NCBI GenBank assembly: GCA_001689495.1
Contig: LUJS01000047.1
Location: 28,707-92,706 of the forward strand
Length of the DNA stretch: 64,000 nt
Direction of reading: 5' to 3'
From: Bacteroidales bacterium M8
Lineage (GTDB): Bacteria; Bacteroidota; Bacteroidia; Bacteroidales; Muribaculaceae
This document shows, piece after piece, positions 24,672-32,281 of this stretch. How positions within the stretch are numbered: the stretch's first letter is position 1; each line of letters opens with the position of its first letter. Under the pieces are notes generated by a model. The model made no database searches and was not told the DNA's origin. It was given only the letters and a program-made list of their open reading frames with translations. Both the position numbers and the translations under genes were made by a program.

Positions 24672-25664
24672 ATGGATATGAAAAGGATTATCAGCGCGCT
24701 TATGCTCGGTGGGGTCATCCTGACCGGGTGCGCAACTTCTAACGGAACCGAAAAGACAGATATGGAATCACAGACCCAAACCGCGGACTCGTCCGTAGTC
24801 TATATGACGAACGAAATCTCGCCCGAAGCTATTCTCAAGCTCTACAAGGCCCTCGGACGCGAGGCCAAGGGAAAAGTGGCCGTCAAGATCTCGACAGGCG
24901 AGCCCGGCGGCCACAACTTCCTCAGCCCCAAACTTATCGAGCCGTTTGTCAAGGAGGTCAACGGCACGATAGTCGAGTGCAACACCGCCTATGAGGGCGG
25001 ACGATTCAAGACCGAAGACCACCTGCGCGCCGCCGAGGAGCACGGATTCACGGCCATTGCCCCTGTCGACATCATGGATGCCGAGGGTGAGGTGAAACTG
25101 CCCGTCGAGAACGGCAAGCACCTCAAGTACGACATCGTGGGCTCGCACTATCCCGGCTATGACTTCACCGTGATTCTCTCGCACTTCAAGGGACATGCCA
25201 TGGGCGGCTTTGGCGGAGCCGTCAAGAACATGTCGATAGGCATAGCCTCGTCCAACGGCAAGAGCTACATCCACACCGCCGGCAAGCTCGAGACAGCCGA
25301 GGGCATCTGGCAGAACACGGCCGAGCAGGACATATTCCTCGAGGCGATGGCCGAGGCCGCAAAGTCGATAGCCGATCACTGCGGCGACAACATCATCTAT
25401 ATCAATGTCGCCAACAACCTGTCTGTCGACTGTGACTGCGACTCGCACCCCGCCGACCCGCAGATGCACGACATAGGCATACTGGCGTCGCTCGACCCCG
25501 TGGCTCTCGACAAGGCCTGCACCGACCTCGTGCGCTCGTCAGACGACCAAGGCAAGATTCATCTGATAGAGCGCATCGACTCGCGCCACGGTATGCACAC
25601 CCTCGACTACGGCGAGGAGATCGGGCTGGGCTCGCAGGCCTACAAGCTGGTCAAGCTCGACTGA
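24672..25664 (+). CDS. DUF362-domain lipoprotein
   Basis: A 330-residue protein with a lipoprotein signal ending ILTGC (Cys20); the ATG two codons later (MKRIIS) is an equally good start. A low-complexity linker leads into a DUF362 domain: KVAVKISTGEPGG, the strongly conserved SHFKGHAMGGFGGAVKNMSIG (about 170-195), and CDCDSHPADPQMHDIGILASLDPVALDKAC. DUF362 proteins are often fused to 4Fe-4S ferredoxin domains; none is present here. Biochemical role unknown. It stands alone, converging on a GH32 gene with only 8 nt between them. Confidence 0.8.
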   Translation: MDMKRIISALMLGGVILTGCATSNGTEKTDMESQTQTADSSVVYMTNEISPEAILKLYKALGREAKGKVAVKISTGEPGGHNFLSPKLIEPFVKEVNGTIVECNTAYEGGRFKTEDHLRAAEEHGFTAIAPVDIMDAEGEVKLPVENGKHLKYDIVGSHYPGYDFTVILSHFKGHAMGGFGGAVKNMSIGIASSNGKSYIHTAGKLETAEGIWQNTAEQDIFLEAMAEAAKSIADHCGDNIIYINVANNLSVDCDCDSHPADPQMHDIGILASLDPVALDKACTDLVRSSDDQGKIHLIERIDSRHGMHTLDYGEEIGLGSQAYKLVKLD

Positions 25665-25672
25665 GCCTACTG

Positions 25673-27130
25673 TCACCATATCGAATCCAGAGGCCGGGCC
25701 GTGAGTCCGGCCTTTGTATTGCCGTGCAGGGAGAATATCTCGGCACCGTCAGCACCCTCGGGCGCGTATGTGAGCAGGGTGAATACCTTGCGCCCGCCCT
25801 CGGCAAATATCTCGATGGTAGACTTGTCTACAAATATGTCGAGGTCGAGGGTATTTCCGGCCACAGGGATGCGGGCACAGGCAATGCGGTCGAATTTAGG
25901 AATCACGGCATCGGTCGAATTCGTGCGGTCTACGGTCAGATAGTGCGACTCGGTGTCATAGCTCACCGTGACCTTGCGCCCTTCGCCCACACAGAGATTC
26001 AAGCCCGTCACGTCGGGCTTGTCGGCCTCGAGCGACACTTTCAGCTCATACACGTTGCCCATGCGGCTCACATCGCCGAGGCGGGTCACACCCGGTTTCA
26101 GTCTGAGCCGGGACACCGACTCCGAGCGGACAAGGGCACCGACAGCCTCGACGGGGCTCTGACGCAGCCTGAGGCCGTCGGGGGTCTGACAGAGAGTGAG
26201 CCTGCGCGGCAGCGACCAGATACCCTTGCCCCACTCTGATGGTGCGGTCTGCGCATAATCCCATGTATTGACCCATCCTATTGTATGGACCTCATCCGAA
26301 TCGGGATCGTCGAAGTTCTGAAATACCCTCGAGGCGTAATAGTCGAGCCCCTCGTCGACATACAGTGGCTCGGCATAAGGATGGTCGGGGATAAAACGTG
26401 TGCCGTCGAAGTCGCCGACAAAATACTGTTCTCTCGCCCAGTTCACGGACACGAGAAGCACCCACTTCTTACGGTCGGTGCCCTCGACGGGAACCCTGAA
26501 CATGTCGGGACACTCCCACGACCGCTCGTTGTCGCCCATCGGGCCGAAATCGCTCAGCCACTCCCAGTGCTTCAGGTCGGTAGAACCATAGAAAGCCACC
26601 TTCTTCTCAAGGGCCTTTGCCACGAGCATTATCCAGCGGCCATTCTCATGGTCGCGTATCACGGTCGGGTCGCGGAACTCTGTGCTCCAGATGTCTACGA
26701 CCGGATTGAGGTCATAATATTGGTATGTCATGCCGCCGTCGCGACTGAACGCAATGCTCTGCGACTGTTTTTTGGTGCGCTCGTCAAACGACGTGAATGC
26801 CGCAATGAGGGCATCCGGTCCATATCCCGCAGTATTCTCCCTGTCGGCCACGACACTGCCGGTGAAGGTGGCTATCCCATCGGGGAGCCCCTTGATGGAG
26901 TGGTCGCTGAACTCGGTCCAGTGCACGAGGTCGTCGCTATATGCCCCGCCCCAGCTATAGGCGAGATAGCGGCCATTGTACTTTACGGTGCCGCAAGGGT
27001 CACCGATCCAGCGCGACTTGGGGGTGAAATGATATTGCGGACGATATTTTTCGCGATAGAGCGCGGCATCATCCGCGACCGCCGACAAGGCGGCAAGGCA
27101 GAACGAGAGTATGACTATGAGCTTGTTCAT
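25673..27130 (-). CDS. Glycoside hydrolase family 32 (fructan exo-hydrolase type)
   Basis: A 485-residue exported enzyme; the signal peptide ends near LSAVA (residue 19). The five-bladed propeller contains the GH32 acid triad: Asp44 in WIGDPCG (usual WMNDPNG), Asp154 in FRDP and Glu206 in WECPD. The C-terminal beta-sandwich is present (LDIFVDKSTIEIFAEGG). GH32 enzymes release fructose from sucrose, inulin or levan. The nucleophile loop is atypical (Gly for Asn, Cys for Asn). Likely periplasmic, acting on oligosaccharides taken up by the SusCD pair upstream. A terminator separates it from susD, so it may have its own promoter. Confidence 0.9.
   Translation of the reverse strand: MNKLIVILSFCLAALSAVADDAALYREKYRPQYHFTPKSRWIGDPCGTVKYNGRYLAYSWGGAYSDDLVHWTEFSDHSIKGLPDGIATFTGSVVADRENTAGYGPDALIAAFTSFDERTKKQSQSIAFSRDGGMTYQYYDLNPVVDIWSTEFRDPTVIRDHENGRWIMLVAKALEKKVAFYGSTDLKHWEWLSDFGPMGDNERSWECPDMFRVPVEGTDRKKWVLLVSVNWAREQYFVGDFDGTRFIPDHPYAEPLYVDEGLDYYASRVFQNFDDPDSDEVHTIGWVNTWDYAQTAPSEWGKGIWSLPRRLTLCQTPDGLRLRQSPVEAVGALVRSESVSRLRLKPGVTRLGDVSRMGNVYELKVSLEADKPDVTGLNLCVGEGRKVTVSYDTESHYLTVDRTNSTDAVIPKFDRIACARIPVAGNTLDLDIFVDKSTIEIFAEGGRKVFTLLTYAPEGADGAEIFSLHGNTKAGLTARPLDSIW
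25692..25712 (+). terminator. Short terminator for the DUF362 gene, inside the GH32 3' end
   Basis: Stem ggccgg (25692-25697) and ccggcc (25707-25712) about a 9-nt loop, followed by TTTGT. It overlaps the last codons of the converging GH32 gene. Confidence 0.45.
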
Positions 27131-27143
27131 GATTCAGAATTTG

Positions 27144-27182
27144 AAAAAAAGTGGAGGCCCGGTCGCCCGACCAAGCCTCCAC
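27144..27182 (-). terminator. Terminator between susD and the GH32 gene
   Basis: On the minus strand an 8-bp outer stem (27151-27158 with 27175-27182) plus an inner GGTC/GACC hairpin is followed by seven T. It should end or attenuate the susCD transcript before the GH32 gene. Confidence 0.7.
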
Positions 27183-27263
27183 GGGTCAGTAACCCAAAAT
27201 AACCTTTATTACCTTAAAAATCTATTTATCTGACTATTGACTTTTTTACCTTAGAAATTGTAC

Positions 27264-29036
27264 TCAGAACGAGGGATAGCCGGGATTCTGGACGTAGATG
27301 CCGCCCGAGAAGTTGTACTGGGCCACGGGCACGGGGAAGTATTCCTCGCCGGTATCGAAGCGGGCCTCCTTATAATATATGCGGGTGTCCTTCTCGGCCT
27401 CGAAATAGTTGTTCATGGTCTCCTTGGCTATGCCCCAGCGCACGAGGTCGAAGAATCGCTCGCCCTCCATGGCCTTCTCCAGACGCATCTCGGTGCGCAG
27501 GGCCTTGCGGGCATAGTCCTGATTCCAGCCTTCGGCGGGATAGAGACCGATCTTATAGTTGGCAGCGTCCTTCGAGGCATCGTTGAAGTCCTTGACATAG
27601 GCGCTGTTCATGGCACGGCCACGCACGCGGTTTATCAGCTGTCGGGCCTCCTCCAGACCGGTGCCGCCGATCTCTATGAGGGCCTCGGCCTTGTAGAGCA
27701 GCAGGTCTGCATAGCGGATTATCTGCCAGTTGAGCGCCGATGCACCCCAAGGCCAGCCCTGCGTGGCGTCCTTTGACTCGGGCGAGAGCCAGAAACGCTT
27801 GGTGTTGTTGTATCCGTATGCGTCGCTGTTGCGCACCCACAGACCGCAGGCACTACCGGTATAGGTCTTGTAGCGGATGGTGGGACGACCGGTCACGAAG
27901 TCGAGACGGGGATCGACATTGCCGTCGATGTTGGCCAGCCTGTAGCCGCCGTCGCTCTCGAACTCGACCTTGCCGTAGTCGGGACGCGACTGATAGTCAA
28001 ACACGGGGAGGCCGTTGGCGTCGGTCTGATATGCGTTGATGAGGTCTTGCGAGGGAAGGAAGAATCCGTCGCCCTGCCACGGACAGCCGGGGCCTGTCAT
28101 CGAGTTGAGGAGCATGCTCCAGTTGATGCGGCCTACGCTGCTCGACCCGTCATCCTTCGAGAACTGGATGGCAAACACCGATTCGGGTCCGTTCTCATAT
28201 TCGAGCATGTCGAGTTTCTGGAAGTCATCGAGGAGATCATATCCGTCGATGCCGTCGATAAGCTCGACAACCTCCTTGAGCAGTTCCTTGTCCACATCGA
28301 CCACGGCGTTGGTCTGGGGATCCTGACGGTATGCCTGATAGAGCTTGACTTTGGCAGCGTATGCACGGGCGATGCGGCGGTTGATGCGGCCTATCTCGTC
28401 CTGAGTGTCGGGCAGGTCCGATGCTGCGTCCAGAAGGTCGTCGGCTATGCGGGCCAGATGCTGTTCGCGGCTGAACTCATCGTTGCGCACCGATGTATAG
28501 GCGTTCTCGGGCAGGTCGATGTCCATGTAGGGGATGCGGTTGAAGAGGCGCACGAGCTCGAAGTACCAGTGGTCGCGGATGACGCGGATCTCGGCTATGC
28601 GCGAGGCTTTTGCCTTGATCACATTCTCGTCTACCTTGTTTAGGGCGCGGATGGCCGAGTTGCAGCGCGAGATGCCGCAGTAGACATTAAACCACTTGCC
28701 GTCCAGAAAACCGTTGTTGGGCTGAATCTTGGCGGTCTCCATGTCGTGTATCTCCCATGCGTCGGTCTCGCCGCCGCCACCCTTGTATGCGTTGTCGGCG
28801 CGGACCTCGCCATAGCTCCAGTTGGTGACGGGGAACCAGTGCGGATCGTTTGAGTCGGCATAGCGGCAGCCGAAGGTGGCGTATGCGCCGTTGACCAGCA
28901 GGTCTACTGCCATCGGGTCGTTCATGTTGCCCTCCGAGAGGGGACCCTGAGGCTTGTTTTCGAGGAATTCGTCGCTGCACGAGCTCAATGCGAGTGTTGC
29001 GGCGAGGGATATGGTGATGATATTGCGGAGTTTCAT
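27264..29036 (-). CDS. susD: RagB/SusD-family nutrient-binding outer-membrane lipoprotein
   Basis: A 590-residue protein with a lipoprotein signal (LSSC, Cys20), the SusD N-terminus (DEFLENKPQGPLSEGNM), TPR-like helical repeats and the C-terminal ALRTEMRLEKAMEGERFFDLVRWG block with a terminal PNPGYPSF-like end. SusD proteins lie over SusC at the cell surface and bind the target glycan. It is 23 nt after susC. With two GH32 genes, a fructokinase and a fructose-type sensor around it, the likely ligand is a fructan (inference from context). Confidence 0.92.
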   Translation of the reverse strand: MKLRNIITISLAATLALSSCSDEFLENKPQGPLSEGNMNDPMAVDLLVNGAYATFGCRYADSNDPHWFPVTNWSYGEVRADNAYKGGGGETDAWEIHDMETAKIQPNNGFLDGKWFNVYCGISRCNSAIRALNKVDENVIKAKASRIAEIRVIRDHWYFELVRLFNRIPYMDIDLPENAYTSVRNDEFSREQHLARIADDLLDAASDLPDTQDEIGRINRRIARAYAAKVKLYQAYRQDPQTNAVVDVDKELLKEVVELIDGIDGYDLLDDFQKLDMLEYENGPESVFAIQFSKDDGSSSVGRINWSMLLNSMTGPGCPWQGDGFFLPSQDLINAYQTDANGLPVFDYQSRPDYGKVEFESDGGYRLANIDGNVDPRLDFVTGRPTIRYKTYTGSACGLWVRNSDAYGYNNTKRFWLSPESKDATQGWPWGASALNWQIIRYADLLLYKAEALIEIGGTGLEEARQLINRVRGRAMNSAYVKDFNDASKDAANYKIGLYPAEGWNQDYARKALRTEMRLEKAMEGERFFDLVRWGIAKETMNNYFEAEKDTRIYYKEARFDTGEEYFPVPVAQYNFSGGIYVQNPGYPSF

Positions 29037-29059
29037 TGTTTTAGCGTGATTTAAGGAGA

Positions 29060-32000
29060 TTAGAAACCGAACTGGATGCCGAATGTGTACTGGCGCGGGA
29101 GGGCGTAGGGATAGCCGAGACCCTCGGGGTCAGCGCCGCTGTACTTGGTGATGGTGAACACGTTCTGGGCTTGGAAGTAGACGCGGGCGTTCTTGAGGCA
29201 CAGTTTCTGCTGCACGGTCTTGGGGAGCGTGTAGCCCAGCGAGAGGGTCTTGAGGCGAACGAACGAGCCGTCCTCGATGAAGTATTCCGAGCCCTCGTTC
29301 TCGCCGTTCGAGTTGTCTACCTGAGGCGCGGGGATGTCAGAGGCATAATAGCCTGTCTCGGTGAATCGGTCGTATGCCTCGGCGGCTCCGAGCAACTGAG
29401 TGCCGTGGTTGCCGGTCCAGAGGGGGAAGAAGTCGGTATAGAACTTCGAGTTGTTCCAAGCGTCGCGGATGATGCTGTTGAAGAAGAGGCTGAGGTCGAA
29501 TCCCTTCCAGTTGGCGCCGAGGTTGAGGCCGAACTGAGCCTTGGGCAGGTCTGTGCCGAGCCATGTGCGGTCGCGGTCGCTGATCTCGCCGTCGCCGTCG
29601 GTGTCAACGTAGCGCACGCGGCCCACTGCGGGATTGCCGAAGCTGATCTTGTATTTCTCGCGATAGGCGTCGACCTCGGCCTGAGTGCGGAATATGCCGT
29701 CTGTCTTGTAGCCCATCCACGATCCGAGAGGCTGGCCCACGATGCTCTTGTCGCGGCCGTTGCCGCCGCCCCATGTGTAGTAGATGTCGTTCATCAGTCC
29801 GGTCACCTCGTTCTGCATGGCGGTGACGTTGAGGCTGACATTATAGCTGAAGTCCTTGTTGAGCGACTGGCGCCATTCGGCCGTGATCTCGACACCCTTG
29901 TTGACCATCGAGCCGCCGTTATACCAACAGTATCCGCCCTCGCCGATGGTGGCGATATAGGGTTTCTCGACCAGCATGTCCTTGGTCTTCTTGTGGAAGT
30001 AGTCGAACGACAGTGTCAGGCGGTTGTTGAGCAGCGCGGCGTCAAAGCCTACGTTGGTCTGATAGGTCTTCTCCCAAGTCAGGTCGGGATTGGTGCTGCG
30101 CGAGCGCAGTGCGCCTGGGAGCAGGGAGTTGCCGCCGCCGATGGCATAGGCTGCCCTGTCGAGGTCCATTGCATACTTGGCATAGAATGCGTCGTTGGCA
30201 ATGATGTCGTTGCCATTGACACCGTATGCACCCCTTATCTTGAGGTCGGTGAGCCAGTTGCGGGTGCCCTCCATGAAGTTTTCCTGTGAGATGCGCCAGC
30301 CGGCCGAGAACGAGGGGAACCAGTCGTAGTTGTGCCGGGCCGAGAGGCGCGACGATGCGTCGCGGCGCATGGTGACCGATGCGAGATACTTGTTGTCCCA
30401 AGTATAGTTGAACTTGCCGAACAGCGAGAACATCGAGTAGTTAGAGGCTCCCGAGCCTGTGTTCTTGTTGGCGCTCACGTTGCCGAGATAGAGATAGTTG
30501 GGATCTTCGATCTCGAGGCCCTTGCCCTCGCCGAACATGTCCTCGAAGTGGTTGCGCTTGGCCTCGACGCCGACGAGGGCCATGATTGAGTTCTTGCCGA
30601 AGTCGGCGTTATACTGTGCGGTGTTGGTCCAGACCCAGTCTACGGTCTTGCTTGAATACTGATAGAGCGAGTTGGTCTTGTCGCGCAGGTTGGCGGGGGT
30701 GAAGTTCTTGTCCGATCCGTTGTGGTAGTTGATGCCGAAGTTGGTGCGGATGACGAGATTCTTTATCGGCTCGACCGAGAGGTATGTGTTGCCGAACACG
30801 CGCCAGTATTCGTGCTTGTTGGCGCTCTCCTCGTTGATCTGGCGGATAAGGTTGGGCGTATCGTTGAGACCGAACGCCACTTGGTCGTTATAGTTGCCCT
30901 CGGCGTCATAGACGGTGCGTGCGGGGTGCATCTTGATGGCGTTCTCCTCGATGCCGCCGGGTGCGTTGTGCTGGCGCCACCAGTTGACGGTGACGTTGCC
31001 GCCGGCACGCAGGCGGTTGTTGAGGAATCCGTAGTCGGAGCTGAAGCGGGCGTTGGCTTTTTGGAAGTCCGAGCCCTTGATGATGCCGTCGTGGTCAAGC
31101 CAGCTCAGTGAGAGTGACGACGATCCGTTCTCGTCGCCCTTCGAGAGACCCACGCTATAGGTCTGCATCAGGGCCGTGCGGTGTATCTCTTTCTCCCAGT
31201 CGGTGTTCTGCGGATTGACCAAGACGCCGTTGAGGTTGGCGTAAGGCTGGAGCTTGGGAGTGGCGCCGTTGCCATAGAGCTCTGAGTTGGGTGTGGTGCC
31301 GTAAGAGTATTTGTATGCCGACCAATACACCTGACCCCACTGGTCGGCGTTGAGCATGTCGAGGCCGCTCTGATAGGTCTGCAGCGTCAGCGTGGCGTCG
31401 AACGTCACGTTGCACTCGCCCTTCTTGGCGCGCTTGGTGGTGATGATGATGACGCCATTGGCTGCCTGTGCGCCATAGATCGAGGCCGAAGCGGCATCCT
31501 TGAGCACCTGTATGGACTCGACATCGTTGCTGTTGAGGATGGTGCCGGGATTCTCGCGGGTCATCACGCCGTCTATCACATAGAGGGGGCCGTTGGCCTC
31601 GCCGCGGAACGACGACGCGCCACGTATCGAGGTGCCGGTGCTGAGACCGCCGGGCGTACCGTCGGTGGTGATGTTCATGCCGGCCACGCGACCCTGCAGC
31701 GACTGTATGACGTTGCCCGTGGGGGTGTCTGACACATCTTTCATCTTGACGACCGCAACCGAGCCGGTGAGGTCTGATTTCTTTTCCGACGAGTAGCCGA
31801 CAACGACAACCTCGTCGAGTATCTCGCTGTCTTCGCTCAGGAATACAGTGACCGTGGGCTGAGCCTCGACCGTGGCGGTGACATAGCCCACATAAGAAAC
31901 ATTGAGCTTGGACCCTTCGGGCACCGATATGGTGAAGTTGCCGTCGAGGTCGGTGGCGGTGGCGGCCTTCGTACCCTCAGACATGACCGACGCTCCGATC

Positions 32001-32113
32001 AGGGGCTCGTCGTCTGTTTTCGAAAATACTGTCCCGTGCACCGTGATGTTCTGTGCCTGTACGCCTATGGCTGCCAGCAGCACGTACAACGCATAAAGGA
32101 TTGCTTTTTTCAT
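29060..32113 (-). CDS. susC: SusC-type TonB-dependent transporter
   Basis: The start is set at the ATG at 32113, which begins a proper signal peptide (MKKAILYALYVLLAAIGVQA). The longer frame would run through the promoter. The 1017-residue product has the carboxypeptidase-like domain typical of SusC (VHGTVFSKTDDEPLIGASV, LDGNFTISVPEG), the TonB-box region (DEVVVVGY), the plug and a 22-strand barrel ending in FGIQFGF. It imports fructo-oligosaccharides through the outer membrane using TonB energy, capped by the SusD lipoprotein encoded next. Confidence 0.95.
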   Translation of the reverse strand: MKKAILYALYVLLAAIGVQAQNITVHGTVFSKTDDEPLIGASVMSEGTKAATATDLDGNFTISVPEGSKLNVSYVGYVTATVEAQPTVTVFLSEDSEILDEVVVVGYSSEKKSDLTGSVAVVKMKDVSDTPTGNVIQSLQGRVAGMNITTDGTPGGLSTGTSIRGASSFRGEANGPLYVIDGVMTRENPGTILNSNDVESIQVLKDAASASIYGAQAANGVIIITTKRAKKGECNVTFDATLTLQTYQSGLDMLNADQWGQVYWSAYKYSYGTTPNSELYGNGATPKLQPYANLNGVLVNPQNTDWEKEIHRTALMQTYSVGLSKGDENGSSSLSLSWLDHDGIIKGSDFQKANARFSSDYGFLNNRLRAGGNVTVNWWRQHNAPGGIEENAIKMHPARTVYDAEGNYNDQVAFGLNDTPNLIRQINEESANKHEYWRVFGNTYLSVEPIKNLVIRTNFGINYHNGSDKNFTPANLRDKTNSLYQYSSKTVDWVWTNTAQYNADFGKNSIMALVGVEAKRNHFEDMFGEGKGLEIEDPNYLYLGNVSANKNTGSGASNYSMFSLFGKFNYTWDNKYLASVTMRRDASSRLSARHNYDWFPSFSAGWRISQENFMEGTRNWLTDLKIRGAYGVNGNDIIANDAFYAKYAMDLDRAAYAIGGGNSLLPGALRSRSTNPDLTWEKTYQTNVGFDAALLNNRLTLSFDYFHKKTKDMLVEKPYIATIGEGGYCWYNGGSMVNKGVEITAEWRQSLNKDFSYNVSLNVTAMQNEVTGLMNDIYYTWGGGNGRDKSIVGQPLGSWMGYKTDGIFRTQAEVDAYREKYKISFGNPAVGRVRYVDTDGDGEISDRDRTWLGTDLPKAQFGLNLGANWKGFDLSLFFNSIIRDAWNNSKFYTDFFPLWTGNHGTQLLGAAEAYDRFTETGYYASDIPAPQVDNSNGENEGSEYFIEDGSFVRLKTLSLGYTLPKTVQQKLCLKNARVYFQAQNVFTITKYSGADPEGLGYPYALPRQYTFGIQFGF

Positions 32114-32142
32114 GACTATTTGATTGGTAAAAATTTCTGACG

Positions 32143-32150
32143 CAAAGTTA
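32143..32150 (-). promoter_or_regulatory. Promoter -7 element of the susCD operon
   Basis: On the minus strand TAACTTTG, about 30 nt upstream of the susC ATG. No clear -33 TTTG at the right spacing, which fits a promoter that needs the hybrid regulator encoded upstream. Confidence 0.6.
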
Positions 32151-32281
32151 TCATCCATATCGGTCATCGGTCTGTCACAGATGTTGCATGGGCTATAAAA
32201 ATTGTTGCAATGCCTGATATTTGCTATACTATGCGTTTTTTTTATCATCCCCTCCCCCATTCCGGGGCTCCTGACGTCACG

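Noticed and set aside
29171..30289. Long open frame antisense to susC (372 codons), and similar long antisense frames across 22-46 kb
   Set aside because: GC-rich coding strands leave open antisense frames; none has a motif, a promoter or plausible composition.
32114..32260. 49-residue N-terminal extension of SusC
   Set aside because: The region contains the promoter, and the signal peptide starts at the ATG at 32113.
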